Assembly (NCBI RefSeq): GCF_004335085.1
Contig: NZ_RQRS01000005.1
Location: 62,001-126,000 of the forward strand
Source: Pedobacter nototheniae
GTDB lineage: Bacteria; Bacteroidota; Bacteroidia; Sphingobacteriales; Sphingobacteriaceae
Length of the DNA: 64,000 bases
Reading direction: 5' to 3'
The notes beneath the pieces were generated by a model. It was not told the DNA's origin. It saw only the letters and a list, made by a program, of their open reading frames with translations, and made no database searches. Positions 26,075 to 35,254 of the stretch are shown one piece after another (position 1 is the first letter of the stretch; each line of letters starts with the position of its first letter). Made by a program: the position numbers and the translations under genes.

Positions 26075-26746
26075 TTAAAGTTTAGCTTCATCGAAATCCA
26101 CATTCAACATCTTTTTCAACACAGTATTGCGATTAAATGTTCCTTCATTAACACTTACGCCATAAAAAATATAATACCTCCCATCGGGCCGAATAAAGAT
26201 ATCGCTAAATGAGGGATATTGTAACGCAAAAAACTGATCGAATATATTCAACTCATCCCTAAAATTATTATATAAGCCCCTATAAGAATTATCTGAAGAT
26301 AAGGCAGAACTATAGATATAATAACATTTTAAATTACCCAGGTCTTGCAAGTATTTAGCCCAAGTTATTGAATGGTTAGCATCTTTTTTCATTGTTTTAA
26401 AAGCTGGATGTAGAAGATGCTCAATACCTGTGTAGTATTTTATGACTAATAATGAATTTGAATCTATATTTCCTGAAGAATATTTTTCAAGTGCGGATCG
26501 GATCTTTTTCACAAAATCTAGAGGTAGTTTTCCTTGTTTCGTAGTTGCCGACAACTGGTAAACAATTGCTGTGTCTGTTTTAACGTAACCCCAGCCTAAT
26601 TTTTCTTTCACTATTTGGTCCTTGCATTCTTGCTCACTTATTGGGTGTCCATTTTGATCCGAATAACAAATCCTTTGACTGTGGGTTAAAAAAGGATAAA
26701 GAAAAAAACTTAAGGTAATAATGAGTGCGTTAATCTTGAAATTCAT
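26075..26746 (-). CDS. secreted protein of unknown function
   Basis: 223 residues that I do not recognise. A signal peptide is clear (residues 1-23, INALIITLSFFLYPFLTHSQ), followed by mature sequence beginning RICYSDQNGHPISEQECKDQ with two nearby cysteines. The rest is mixed alpha/beta without obvious repeats or membrane segments; a late FIRPDGRYYIFYGVSVNEG stretch looks like beta hairpins. It starts 12 bp after the stop of the lipoprotein gene at 26759, so both are probably one transcript. They sit between the two sulfur-related blocks, but nothing links them to sulfur metabolism. Confidence 0.75.
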   Translation of the reverse strand: MNFKINALIITLSFFLYPFLTHSQRICYSDQNGHPISEQECKDQIVKEKLGWGYVKTDTAIVYQLSATTKQGKLPLDFVKKIRSALEKYSSGNIDSNSLLVIKYYTGIEHLLHPAFKTMKKDANHSITWAKYLQDLGNLKCYYIYSSALSSDNSYRGLYNNFRDELNIFDQFFALQYPSFSDIFIRPDGRYYIFYGVSVNEGTFNRNTVLKKMLNVDFDEAKL

Positions 26747-26758
26747 ACTTTATATAAT

Positions 26759-27235
26759 TCATTTACAGTCTTTTGGTTCAAAAGTAAACTTACCTCTTTC
26801 AAAATTAATAGGTTTACCCTTTACAAAATATGATCTTCCTAAGGTTGTTTCAATTTGCCCCACGCCCATAATTAACTTGCCATCTTTTTTCAAAAATGCT
26901 AATGGATTAGTGAAAACACTTACCGTGTCTTTACCGGTTTTAAAAGTATAGTTTACAAATAAAGTATCTCCTTTAAATTCGCCTGCAATTAATCCATCAT
27001 TCATTGGTTTCTTCTCGTATTTCACAGTAAGTTTACCTTTAATCTTTCCCGAACTGAGGGTTTCTACTTTTAAATCGGCACTATCTTTTTCAAAATCTGC
27101 TTTGTAGCATTGCACATTAGAAACGCTATCTTTTGAAGAAGCATTTCCTGATGTATTGGCTTTTTTGCCTGCTTGATTACAACTAAAAGCTAGTGGCATA
27201 GCCAGAAACGAAAGATAAAAAACTGTTTTTTTCAT
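26759..27235 (-). CDS. small lipoprotein of unknown function
   Basis: 158 residues. Signal peptide with a lipobox (LAMPLAFSC, Cys 19), then a low-complexity linker (NQAGKKANTSGNASSKDSVS) and a domain with beta-strand character (GKIKGKLTVKYEKKPMNDGL, KGDTLFVNYTFKTGKDTVSV). This pattern is seen in many Bacteroidota lipoproteins; I cannot name a specific function. It is the first gene of a pair with the secreted protein at 26075. The upstream 27236-27325 region is AT-rich and should carry the promoter. Confidence 0.8.
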   Translation of the reverse strand: MKKTVFYLSFLAMPLAFSCNQAGKKANTSGNASSKDSVSNVQCYKADFEKDSADLKVETLSSGKIKGKLTVKYEKKPMNDGLIAGEFKGDTLFVNYTFKTGKDTVSVFTNPLAFLKKDGKLIMGVGQIETTLGRSYFVKGKPINFERGKFTFEPKDCK

Positions 27236-27325
27236 AATTGAGAGATTATAATAAGTGGGTTATCAATTACAACTAATATACTTAAATAAAACAATTTAAA
27301 AAAAACAAGGATAAAGCCTATACAA

Positions 27326-27360
27326 AAAAGTGGAACAACCGTTCTGATTGTTCCACTTTT
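27326..27360. terminator. intrinsic terminator of the cys operon
   Basis: AAAAGTGGAACAA, nine-base loop, TTGTTCCACTTTT: a perfect 13-bp stem with A/T runs on both sides, 22 bp after the cysN stop codon. It marks the end of the leftward sulfate-assimilation operon. Confidence 0.92.
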
Positions 27361-27382
27361 CTATTTATAAAAAAATGTACTA

Positions 27383-28633
27383 TTAATCTACCGCAGCCCT
27401 AAACATTAAAGCTCCAACGGTAAGATTTGTACGACTATCAACCAAAATAGCTGAACCATTTGCCCGATTTTCATCATATAAATCAAAAGCTAATGCATCT
27501 GCTGTTTTAATGGTTACACGTCCAATATCATTTAGTTTAAACTCATCTGCGGCATGTTTTTCTAAAGTATTGATATCAACTTTATGCAGAATTTCGTTTA
27601 CCTTACAACGCGTTGTTTTACTATTGTGCTGAATAAAATAAGTTAAATTAGTATCCAATGCCCGGCTATCCATCCAGCATAAATCAGCTTCAATAAGTTT
27701 GGATTCGTTGGGCAACGCCGAAGCATTAACAATGGTATCGCCCCGGCTAATATCTACATCATCTTTTAAATGAATCGTTACCGATTGTCCTGCTAAAGCT
27801 TCAGAAGGGCTTTGATCAAAAAACTCTATCTTTTCTATTGTAGAACTTGCCCCCGAAGGCAGAACGGTTACTTTATCATTTAATTTAAAAGTTCCGCTTA
27901 AAACCCGACCAGCATAACCGCGATAATCGTGCAATTCTTCTGTTTGAGGGCGAATAACCCATTGAACAGGCATGCGTGCAAATTGCGATTTATCTTGCGC
28001 ATCCGTATCTACCTTTTCCAAAAAGTGTAATAAACTTTCTCCTTCATACCAATCCATATTTTCAGATGGTTGCACAATATTATCGCCCTTTAATGCGCTA
28101 ACGGGAATATAGGTTACATCTTTTAAATTAAGTTGTTGCGCTAAAATTTTGTATTTCTCGGTAATGGAGCTAAAAACAGTTTCGCTGTAATTAACCATAT
28201 CCATTTTATTAATACAAACCACAATGTGCTTAATTCCTAAAAGGGAAACCAGGTAAGAATGGCGAATGGTTTGCTCTACCACACCATTGCGGGCATCAAT
28301 TAATATGATTGCTAAATTTGCCGTTGAAGCACCAGTAACCATATTTCGGGTGTACTGAATATGCCCAGGAGTATCTGCAATGATGAATTTACGTTTATCC
28401 GTTTGGAAATATTTATAAGCCACATCAATGGTTATGCCTTGCTCTCGCTCTGCTCTTAAACCATCGGTTAAAATGGCTAAATCTATTGTACCATCGTCGT
28501 TTTTACGGTTAGAGCTTTGTAAGGCTTCTAACTGATCTGCTAAAATGGAATCTGTATCGTATAATAAACGGCCAATAAGGGTACTTTTACCATCATCTAC
28601 ACTACCAGCGGTGAAAAATTTTAATATATTCAT
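27383..28633 (-). CDS. cysN: sulfate adenylyltransferase subunit 1 (GTPase)
   Basis: GTPase subunit that drives formation of adenylylsulfate (APS) from ATP and sulfate together with CysD. 416 residues. EF-Tu-like G domain: G1 GSVDDGKST (10-18), G3 DTPGH near 92, G4 NKMD near 147, G5 SALKG near 184; then translation-factor-like beta-barrels 2 and 3. No C-terminal APS kinase (CysC) domain is present, and no cysC is in the window, consistent with direct APS reduction by the CysH at 29720. It lies 70 bp after cysD in the same direction and is the last gene of the operon, before a strong terminator. Confidence 0.95.
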   Translation of the reverse strand: MNILKFFTAGSVDDGKSTLIGRLLYDTDSILADQLEALQSSNRKNDDGTIDLAILTDGLRAEREQGITIDVAYKYFQTDKRKFIIADTPGHIQYTRNMVTGASTANLAIILIDARNGVVEQTIRHSYLVSLLGIKHIVVCINKMDMVNYSETVFSSITEKYKILAQQLNLKDVTYIPVSALKGDNIVQPSENMDWYEGESLLHFLEKVDTDAQDKSQFARMPVQWVIRPQTEELHDYRGYAGRVLSGTFKLNDKVTVLPSGASSTIEKIEFFDQSPSEALAGQSVTIHLKDDVDISRGDTIVNASALPNESKLIEADLCWMDSRALDTNLTYFIQHNSKTTRCKVNEILHKVDINTLEKHAADEFKLNDIGRVTIKTADALAFDLYDENRANGSAILVDSRTNLTVGALMFRAAVD

Positions 28634-28703
28634 GTTAAAAATAATTGAATGAATGAGAGATTAGATTAGTAAATGAGATCAGATTAATATGCTGAGTTCA
28701 AGA

Positions 28704-29609
28704 CTAAAAGTATCCTCCTTTTTTTCTGTCTTCCATAGCTGCTTCAGACACTTTATCGTCCATACGAGCACCTCTTTCTGAAATTTTTGAAGCACTTATT
28801 TCTTCAATAATATCATCGATTAAAGTAGCTTCAGATTCAACAGCAGCTGTACAAGACATATCGCCAACGGTTCGGAAGCGAACGGTTTTATTGATTACAA
28901 CATCTTCATTATCCATATTTAAAAATGGAGATGCAGCCATAAGTTGTCCATTTCTAGTAATACAATCGCGATTATGAGCAAAGTAAATGCTTGGCAAATC
29001 GATCTTTTCTCTACGGATATAATTCCATACATCTAATTCTGTCCAATTGCTAATTGGGAAAACGCGAACATTTTCTCCTTTATGGATTTTACCGTTGTAA
29101 ATATTCCAAAGTTCTGGGCGCTGGCGTTTGGGATCCCATTGTCCAAACTCATCTCTTACAGAAAAGATACGTTCTTTTGCACGGGCTTTTTCTTCATCTC
29201 TACGGGCGCCACCAATGCAGGCGTCAAATTCATATTTTGCAATGGTATCTAAAAGGGTAACGGTTTGCAAGGCATTTCTACTGGCATTTTTACCCTTTTG
29301 CTCTACAACTTTACCTTGATCTATCGATTCCTGTACAGAGCCAATAATTAGTTTTTCGCCAATCCGCTCAATCATTTTATCGCGGTAAGTAATGGTTTCC
29401 TCAAAATTATGTCCAGTATCTATATGTACCAATGGGAAGGGAAATTTACCTGGGCGAAAAGCTTTTTCTGCCAAACGCACTAAGGTGATAGAATCCTTAC
29501 CACCAGAAAATAATAAGGCAGGTTTTTCAAATTGCCCCGCCACTTCACGTAAAATATGAATGGCCTCGGCCTCTAGTTCATCTAAATAATCAAAATTATA
29601 TGTGCTCAT
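28704..29609 (-). CDS. cysD: sulfate adenylyltransferase subunit 2
   Basis: Catalytic PP-loop subunit of ATP sulfurylase. 301 residues. PP-loop SGGKDS (35-40), the family stretch FPLVHIDTGHNFEE, RRDEEKARAKERIFSVRDEF near 160, and the C-terminal RISERGARMDDK-like segment (KISERGARMDDKVSEAAMED). It works as a heterodimer with CysN, encoded immediately downstream. The 110-bp gap upstream to cysH (29610-29719) is AT-rich with TGAATG-type repeats and no obvious terminator. Confidence 0.95.
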   Translation of the reverse strand: MSTYNFDYLDELEAEAIHILREVAGQFEKPALLFSGGKDSITLVRLAEKAFRPGKFPFPLVHIDTGHNFEETITYRDKMIERIGEKLIIGSVQESIDQGKVVEQKGKNASRNALQTVTLLDTIAKYEFDACIGGARRDEEKARAKERIFSVRDEFGQWDPKRQRPELWNIYNGKIHKGENVRVFPISNWTELDVWNYIRREKIDLPSIYFAHNRDCITRNGQLMAASPFLNMDNEDVVINKTVRFRTVGDMSCTAAVESEATLIDDIIEEISASKISERGARMDDKVSEAAMEDRKKGGYF

Positions 29610-29719
29610 TTATAAATTTTTGAATGATTGATTTTTTTGAATGTGTGAATTTTAGCCTCATAAAAATGCACATTCCATTCTTCAATCTGTTATATCATTT
29701 GTTGTTGCCTTTTTATTTT

Positions 29720-30448
29720 TTACAATTTGGTATTCTCAACCACATTTACTTCGGTAGCGTGCAAGCCACATTCCTTTTTCGATTGATCTTCCCACCACCA
29801 TCTTCCAGCTCTAAAATCCTCACCTGGCTGTACCGCTCTTGTACATGGGGCGCAACCAATACTCGGAAAACCTTTATCGTGCAGTGTGTTATAAACAATA
29901 TTATTTGCTTTTATATATTGCTTTACATCATCTAATGTCCAATCAAAAATTGGATGGAATTTAATCAATTGGTTGCCTTCATCCCACTCTAAATCGTGCA
30001 TATCTTCTCGGTTTGCACTTTGATCTGCCCTTATTCCTGTAACCCAGATTTCATTTCCTTTTAAAGCCCTTTTTAATGGTTCTATTTTACGAATATAACA
30101 GCATTCTTTTCTGTTTTCTACAGATTCATAAAAGCTATTAGGGCCTTTGGTATTAACCATATCCTGCAACAATTCATTTTTAGGATAGTACGCATAAATT
30201 GGCTTATTATAAATTTCTAACGTACGGTTCCAAACATAATAGGTTTCAGGAAAAAGCCGTCCGGTTTCCAAAGTAAAAACTTTAATTGGAATGTTATTAG
30301 CAAAAATTAAATGTGTAATTACCTGATCTTCCCATCCAAAACTTGTTGAAAAGATAATTTTATCAGCATATTGATCTGCCAATAAACTTAATTTTTCAAT
30401 AATATTTAGACCATTTAATTTTTCCTTTATCTCCTCTAAAATCTCCAT
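29720..30448 (-). CDS. cysH: assimilatory APS (adenylylsulfate) reductase
   Basis: Reduces adenylylsulfate to sulfite. About 242 residues with the PP-loop variant STSFGWEDQ near 35 and TLETGRLFPETY near 60. It carries both cysteine pairs that ligate a [4Fe-4S] cluster in APS-type enzymes (CC at 117-118, C200 and C203 in GCAPCTRAV) and the catalytic cysteine in ECGLH near the C-terminus (C228). PAPS-specific enzymes lack the cluster cysteines, so APS is the expected substrate. The gene starts four bases after the stop codon of the TSUP fusion gene, indicating translational coupling. ATG at 30448 chosen; the GTG directly before it is also possible. Confidence 0.93.
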   Translation of the reverse strand: MEILEEIKEKLNGLNIIEKLSLLADQYADKIIFSTSFGWEDQVITHLIFANNIPIKVFTLETGRLFPETYYVWNRTLEIYNKPIYAYYPKNELLQDMVNTKGPNSFYESVENRKECCYIRKIEPLKRALKGNEIWVTGIRADQSANREDMHDLEWDEGNQLIKFHPIFDWTLDDVKQYIKANNIVYNTLHDKGFPSIGCAPCTRAVQPGEDFRAGRWWWEDQSKKECGLHATEVNVVENTKL

Positions 30449-30451
30449 CAC

Positions 30452-31963
30452 TTAAAATAATTTTAAAATAAACATTACTACGCTTCGTAAGCTCACAAGC
30501 ATTACAATAATTCCTACGGCAACCATAATTGTTTTTGCTGAGATTTTATTAGAAACTCTTGCTGCAATTGGCGATGCAATGGCGCTGCCGATAATTAAAC
30601 CCAACACAGCCTCCCAGTGTTTGCCACCAAGCATAGTAAAAAAAGTTAACGAACTTAGCGTAGCAATAAAAAAGCGGCTAATTTTTACTGTTCCTAAAGA
30701 AAATAATGGGTGCCTGCCACCGGCAATTAAGCTTGATAAAACAATTGATCCCCAGCCACCACCAAAAGCGGCATCAATAAAACCTCCAACAAAGCCCAAA
30801 AGACCAATTTTTTTAATTTTTTGATCGGCTTTCTTCCTTTTAATATTGAAGGCTTTCATTAAAATTACACCGCCTAAAAACAAGGTGTAAACGGCAACAA
30901 TTGGTTTTACATACGAGCTATAATGTTCTAACGATGATAAAATATAGGCTCCTAAAACTGCGCCAATAATTGCAGGAATAATTAGTATTTTAAAGAGTTT
31001 CCAATTTACGTTGCCCATTTTATAATGCATCCAACCGGCAATACCATTGCTCATTACTTCGGATATGTGAATTGCCATACTTGCTGAGGCGGGAGGTAAA
31101 CCCATAGCCAAGGAGAAAGAAGCCGATGTTACGCCATATGACATGCCTATTGCGCCATCAATGAGCGCAAATACAAAACCAGCACCCAGAAACCAATAAA
31201 ATAATGGATCGATATTAATAAAAAATGTTTGAAACTCTGGCTCCGTATTCCATAAGGTAACACCTGCAGTTGCTATTAATAAAATTGCTGCCAGCCAGAT
31301 TAACCACTTAATATTGGCTTCAAAAAAGTTCTTTTTTGGATTTACCAAACGCTCGGTAACCTTATTAAGTTTTTTAACCTTTGCAGTAAAATCGCCATTA
31401 AGTGTATTTCGTAAAGCGCTCATATTTTGCAGCGTAGCATCCAACTCTGCGGGCAAGCCTTCGTTTAATATCTGTTTAAGTCGCTTTGCTATTGTTGGTG
31501 ATTTACCATTGGTGGAAATGGCAATTTTTAAATCACCCTTCTGCACTATTGATCCCAAATAAAAATCACAAAGATCAGGCTTATCAGCAACATTAATCAG
31601 CAAGCCTTTTTCGTGCGTTACTGTTCTAATTTCTTCATTTAAAATTTGATTGTTAGTTGCTGCAAAAACAATGTCAATATTATCTAAATCGCTAACATCA
31701 AAACTTTTTTGCCTTATCTTAATTTCTGGATAATCTTTAATAAGTTCATAAACTTGGGGTAATACCAGCTCGGCAACGATTGTAATTTTTGCATGGTTGC
31801 TGTTGTTTACAATTGCCCGAAGTTTTTCTAACCCTATATTACCTGCACCAATTAATAATGTATGCAGCTTATTCAGTTTTACAAAAACCGGAAATAGCTG
31901 ATTTCCTTTTTCTTCTTCAGAAAAAGTATGTTCATTATCTTGGTGGTTAGGCGATAGTTGCAT
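30452..31963 (-). CDS. fusion of siroheme synthase N-domain (precorrin-2 dehydrogenase) and TSUP-family sulfite/sulfate transporter
   Basis: 503 residues with two halves. Residues about 20-205 are a CysG N-terminal/Met8-type domain: FPVFVKLNKLHTLLIGAGNI with the NAD-binding GAGNIG, FAATNNQILNEEI, INVADKPDLCDFYLGSIVQK and ISTNGKSPTIAKRLKQ; this half would oxidise precorrin-2 to sirohydrochlorin and may insert iron. Residues about 220-503 form a TauE/SafE (TSUP) membrane domain with eight or so helices and both typical glycine-rich motifs (GAGFVFALIDGAIGMSYGVT, GFVGGFIDAAFGGGWGSIVL). The frame is continuous with no sign of assembly error. It overlaps the SUMT gene upstream by 17 bp, so SUMT, this fusion and sulfite reductase supply siroheme and handle the sulfur anion. 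Confidence 0.9.
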   Translation of the reverse strand: MQLSPNHQDNEHTFSEEEKGNQLFPVFVKLNKLHTLLIGAGNIGLEKLRAIVNNSNHAKITIVAELVLPQVYELIKDYPEIKIRQKSFDVSDLDNIDIVFAATNNQILNEEIRTVTHEKGLLINVADKPDLCDFYLGSIVQKGDLKIAISTNGKSPTIAKRLKQILNEGLPAELDATLQNMSALRNTLNGDFTAKVKKLNKVTERLVNPKKNFFEANIKWLIWLAAILLIATAGVTLWNTEPEFQTFFINIDPLFYWFLGAGFVFALIDGAIGMSYGVTSASFSLAMGLPPASASMAIHISEVMSNGIAGWMHYKMGNVNWKLFKILIIPAIIGAVLGAYILSSLEHYSSYVKPIVAVYTLFLGGVILMKAFNIKRKKADQKIKKIGLLGFVGGFIDAAFGGGWGSIVLSSLIAGGRHPLFSLGTVKISRFFIATLSSLTFFTMLGGKHWEAVLGLIIGSAIASPIAARVSNKISAKTIMVAVGIIVMLVSLRSVVMFILKLF

Positions 31964-32723
31964 ATTGTTTTACCAGTTTTTTAAATGAAGGATGTAAGGA
32001 AACCACTTCGCCAAAAATGATTAAGGCTGGTGCTTTAATTCCCTGCTCTTTAACTCTATCTAAAATATTTTCCACTTTACCAATAACCAGTTTTTCATCA
32101 TCAGCTGATCCATTTTGAATAACCGCTGTTGGTAAATTTTCTTTCCCAGCTGCTTTGAAAATCTCAACAATTTGCGGTAGTTTTTTTAAGCCCATTAAAA
32201 CTACTACTGTTGCATTAGATTGTGCTGCCTGATAAATATCTGCAGAAACGTCTCCTGATGTTGTAGTGCCTGTAATTACCCAAAAACTTTCGCTCAAACC
32301 GCGGTGTGTTACCGGAATTTGCTGCAAACCAGGAACTCCAATTGAGCTGGAAATACCTGGAATAACGCTAACAGGAATGCTGTAAGAAGCTGCATAATCA
32401 AGCTCTTCATAACCCCTTCCAAAAACAAATGGATCGCCCCCTTTTAAGCGTACCACATGACCGTAGTTAAGCGCATAATCAATCATAAGTTTGTTAATGG
32501 TGTCTTGTGGATAAGAATGTTCGCCGGAGCGTTTACCTACATAAACCTTTATCGCACTTTCGGGTGCATGTTCTAACAAAGCCTCATTAGTTAGGGCATC
32601 ATACAAAACTACATCCGCTGTTTGCAAAGCTTTAACACCTTTTAAAGTTAATAAATCTGGATCACCTGGACCAGCCCCTAAAAGTGTTATTTTTGATTCT
32701 TTATATATTTTTTGATCGCTCAT
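31947..32723 (-). CDS. cobA: uroporphyrinogen-III C-methyltransferase (SUMT)
   Basis: Methylates uroporphyrinogen III twice with SAM to give precorrin-2, the siroheme precursor needed by the sulfite reductase upstream. 258 residues, the usual length of a stand-alone SUMT. Motifs: KITLLGAGPGDPDLLTLKGV at the start, VVRLKGGDPFVFGRGYEELD near 90, IPGISSSIGVPGLQQIPVTH near 120, and VVVLMGLKKL near 173. All canonical residues altered in the paralogue at 25119 are intact here. Its 3' end overlaps the start of the TSUP fusion by 17 bp. Upstream, 400 bp of repeats separate it from the sulfite reductase gene. Confidence 0.95.
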   Translation of the reverse strand: MSDQKIYKESKITLLGAGPGDPDLLTLKGVKALQTADVVLYDALTNEALLEHAPESAIKVYVGKRSGEHSYPQDTINKLMIDYALNYGHVVRLKGGDPFVFGRGYEELDYAASYSIPVSVIPGISSSIGVPGLQQIPVTHRGLSESFWVITGTTTSGDVSADIYQAAQSNATVVVLMGLKKLPQIVEIFKAAGKENLPTAVIQNGSADDEKLVIGKVENILDRVKEQGIKAPALIIFGEVVSLHPSFKKLVKQYATIA

Positions 32724-32739
32724 GTCTTTTTAAATTTGA

Positions 32740-33122
32740 ATGAATGATAGATTGAATGAATGAATGAATTTTGAATGAGTGAATGTTTACCTGCATCGTT
32801 TCCATTATATAATTTTGAATGAGTGAATTTTGAATGAATGAATGTTTACCTGCATCATTTCCATTATATAATTTTGAATGAATGAATGTTTACCTGCACC
32901 GTTTCCATTATATAATTTTGAATGAGTGAATTTTGAATGAATGAATGTTTACCTGCATCGTTTCCATTATATAATTTTGAATGAGTGAATTTTGAATGAG
33001 TGAATGTTTACCTGCATCGTTTCCATTATATAATTTTGAATGAGTGAGTGCTTACTTGTGTCATTTCCATTCAATCATTCTATCATCCTATCATTCAATC
33101 ATTCAATCTATCATTCTATCAC
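32740..33122. repeat. tandem repeats in the sulfite reductase-cobA spacer
   Basis: Six copies of a unit beginning GTTTACCTGCATCGTTTCCA (starts about 32785, 32844, 32888, 32947, 33006, and a degenerate one near 33050), spaced 59, 44, 59, 59 and 44 bp. The 15-bp difference is one optional GAATGAGTGAATTTT module. Flanks dissolve into TGAA/TCAT tetranucleotide repeats. No gene, promoter element or terminator is evident in these 400 bp. Confidence 0.88.
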
Positions 33123-33123
33123 T

Positions 33124-35226
33124 TTATAATTCTATCAATTTGCTGCTTTCAGCTCTTTTAGCCTTAATTTGGTTTAAAAATTGATTTGCTTCTTCAAAAT
33201 ATTGTTGAGCAAATTCTGCCGATGGTTCGTTTTTATTAATCTGTAAAACCAAATCTGAAAAGGAACTTTTTAAAGAAAATGCTCCGTTTTCTACATAATG
33301 ATTATCAAACTCTCTAATTACGCCAACTTGTGTGCTACTATTTACGCCCTTATCCAAAAGCAATGATTTTGCAGCACTCACAAATGTGCTATAAGTATGG
33401 TAAATGGCATCTGCATAAGCATGTTTATCCAAATTTTGCTTTGCCCAACTAAATTTTTCATCGGCTTCAAGTAATAAAGTGGCAACCAAATCAATTACAA
33501 CTCCAGCACATTCGCCAACACCAATTGCGGTTTCAAATTGCTCTACATGCCCCCAATCAACAAATTCATCATTCTGTAGATTGGTTAAATCAGCCAAAGG
33601 TTTTAAAAGCTGATAAAAATGATCTTTTCCTTTCCTATCGTAATATCCATGGAAATTTTCGTCGTCCAGGTTATTTGCCTTAAAATCATTCAAAATATAA
33701 TGTAATACGCTCGTTGCCCTTTTTGATGGCACTTTAATTACCCTTTCTGCTACCCTTCCAAAGCCATTTCCAACAGTTCCGCCTCCAAGCATTACCTGTA
33801 CGGCAGGCACAACTTTACCTTCGGCTTTTACCGAGCTACCATGAAAACCAATTTCTGCTAAACCATGCTGACCGCAAGAATTCATACAGCCACTAATTTT
33901 AATTTTGATATTTTTTTCGTAAATAAATTCTGGAAAATCGGTATAAATCACATCTTCCAAAACCTCTGCTAAAGTCATAGAATTTGATATACCTAAATTA
34001 CAAGTATCTGTGCCTGGGCAAGTTGTAATATCAGCCAAGCTATCAAAGCCTGCTGTTGTATAGCCAATTTTGTTTAGTGATACATATAATGAAGGTAAGG
34101 CTTCTTCCCTAACAAACTTTAAAAGTAAGCCCTGATTTTGGGTAATTCTGATTTCGTCTGCAACAAATGGTCTTACCGCTGCAACCAAAGCACGAGCTTT
34201 ATCCGTTTTAATATCGCCAACTTGCACTTTAATGTAAACGCCATAAAAACCGCTCTGCTTTTGTTCAATTACATTTGTGGCGAGCCAGTGCTTATAGTGG
34301 TTTTCATTTTCTATTTTTACCTCGCTAAAACTTTGCTCTAATGGCAAAGGCGGCTGAGGAACGGTATTTAAATCTATTTTAAAGGTTTTTACCTTATTGG
34401 CAATTCGCTCTTCGGCTACCAAACGTAAAACTTCCTCCAAGCCTAGTTTCTGCACTAAATATTTTAAACGTGCTTTATTGCGATTGCTTCTTTCTCCATA
34501 ACGGTCAAAAACCCTTAAAACCGATTCAGTAAAAGGAATTAGCTGATCTTCTGGTAAAAATTCGTGAACTGCATTTGCTAAAAATGGTTGAGCACCTAAG
34601 CCACCAGCAAATAAAACCTTAAAGCCACGCTCTCCTTTTTCATTTATTTTAGGAATAAAACCTAAATCGTGGATATAGCTATATGCAGTATCTTTATCGC
34701 TTGAAGAAAAGGAAATTTTAATTTTTCTGCCCATTTCCTGGCAGATTGGATTTCTTAAAAAGTAAGCAAAAACGGCTTGTGCATACGGCGAAACATCAAA
34801 AGGTTCATCCGGATCGATGCCTGCATTTGGTGATGAAGTTACATTACGTACGGTATTTCCGCATGCTTCGCGAAGTGTAATATCATCCTGCTCCAGTTTT
34901 GCCCATAATTCTGGTGTTTTATCCAGGCTCACATAATGAATTTGAATATCCTGACGGGTTGTTAAATGTAGATTACCGCTTCCGTATTCATCAGCAATAT
35001 CTGCAATGCGCAACAGCTGCTTAAAGGTAATTTTACCAAAGGGTAATTTTATGCGCACCATTTGTACACCAGGTTGGCGTTGCCCATAAACGCCGCGGGC
35101 TAAACGTAGGCTTCTAAATTTTTCATCGTGTATGGTTCCGTCTCGAAAAGCCCTAATCTTCTTCTCCAAATCGATAATATCCTGCTCAATAACTGGGTTT
35201 TCGAGTTCTGTTCTGAAACTTTGCAT
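33124..35226 (-). CDS. siroheme [4Fe-4S] sulfite reductase with extra C-terminal HEPN-like domain
   Basis: 700 residues. Residues 1-550 form a nitrite/sulfite reductase: ferredoxin-like repeats, LTTRQDIQIHYV and ACGNTVRNVTSSPNAGIDPD near 125, and the cluster/siroheme cysteines CPGTDTCNLG (about 403) and CMNSCGQHGLAEIGFHG (about 445), the C-X5-C and C-X3-C pattern of the family. Because all neighbours assimilate sulfate, sulfite is the likely substrate. Beyond residue 560 an alpha-helical extension (FSWAKQNLDKHAYADAIYHT, FVSAAKSLLLDKG, VIREFDNHYVENG, FAQQYFEEANQFLNQI) resembles HEPN domains and has no known role in this reaction. First gene of the operon; preceded by a Cys-rich leader ORF and terminator. 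Confidence 0.9.
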   Translation of the reverse strand: MQSFRTELENPVIEQDIIDLEKKIRAFRDGTIHDEKFRSLRLARGVYGQRQPGVQMVRIKLPFGKITFKQLLRIADIADEYGSGNLHLTTRQDIQIHYVSLDKTPELWAKLEQDDITLREACGNTVRNVTSSPNAGIDPDEPFDVSPYAQAVFAYFLRNPICQEMGRKIKISFSSSDKDTAYSYIHDLGFIPKINEKGERGFKVLFAGGLGAQPFLANAVHEFLPEDQLIPFTESVLRVFDRYGERSNRNKARLKYLVQKLGLEEVLRLVAEERIANKVKTFKIDLNTVPQPPLPLEQSFSEVKIENENHYKHWLATNVIEQKQSGFYGVYIKVQVGDIKTDKARALVAAVRPFVADEIRITQNQGLLLKFVREEALPSLYVSLNKIGYTTAGFDSLADITTCPGTDTCNLGISNSMTLAEVLEDVIYTDFPEFIYEKNIKIKISGCMNSCGQHGLAEIGFHGSSVKAEGKVVPAVQVMLGGGTVGNGFGRVAERVIKVPSKRATSVLHYILNDFKANNLDDENFHGYYDRKGKDHFYQLLKPLADLTNLQNDEFVDWGHVEQFETAIGVGECAGVVIDLVATLLLEADEKFSWAKQNLDKHAYADAIYHTYSTFVSAAKSLLLDKGVNSSTQVGVIREFDNHYVENGAFSLKSSFSDLVLQINKNEPSAEFAQQYFEEANQFLNQIKAKRAESSKLIEL

Positions 35227-35254
35227 GTTTTGTTGTTTTGCTTTTATTCAAAAA

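Noticed and set aside
32740..33122. CRISPR-like array
   Set aside because: Repeats differ in spacing by a fixed 15-bp module and the intervening DNA is itself repetitive.
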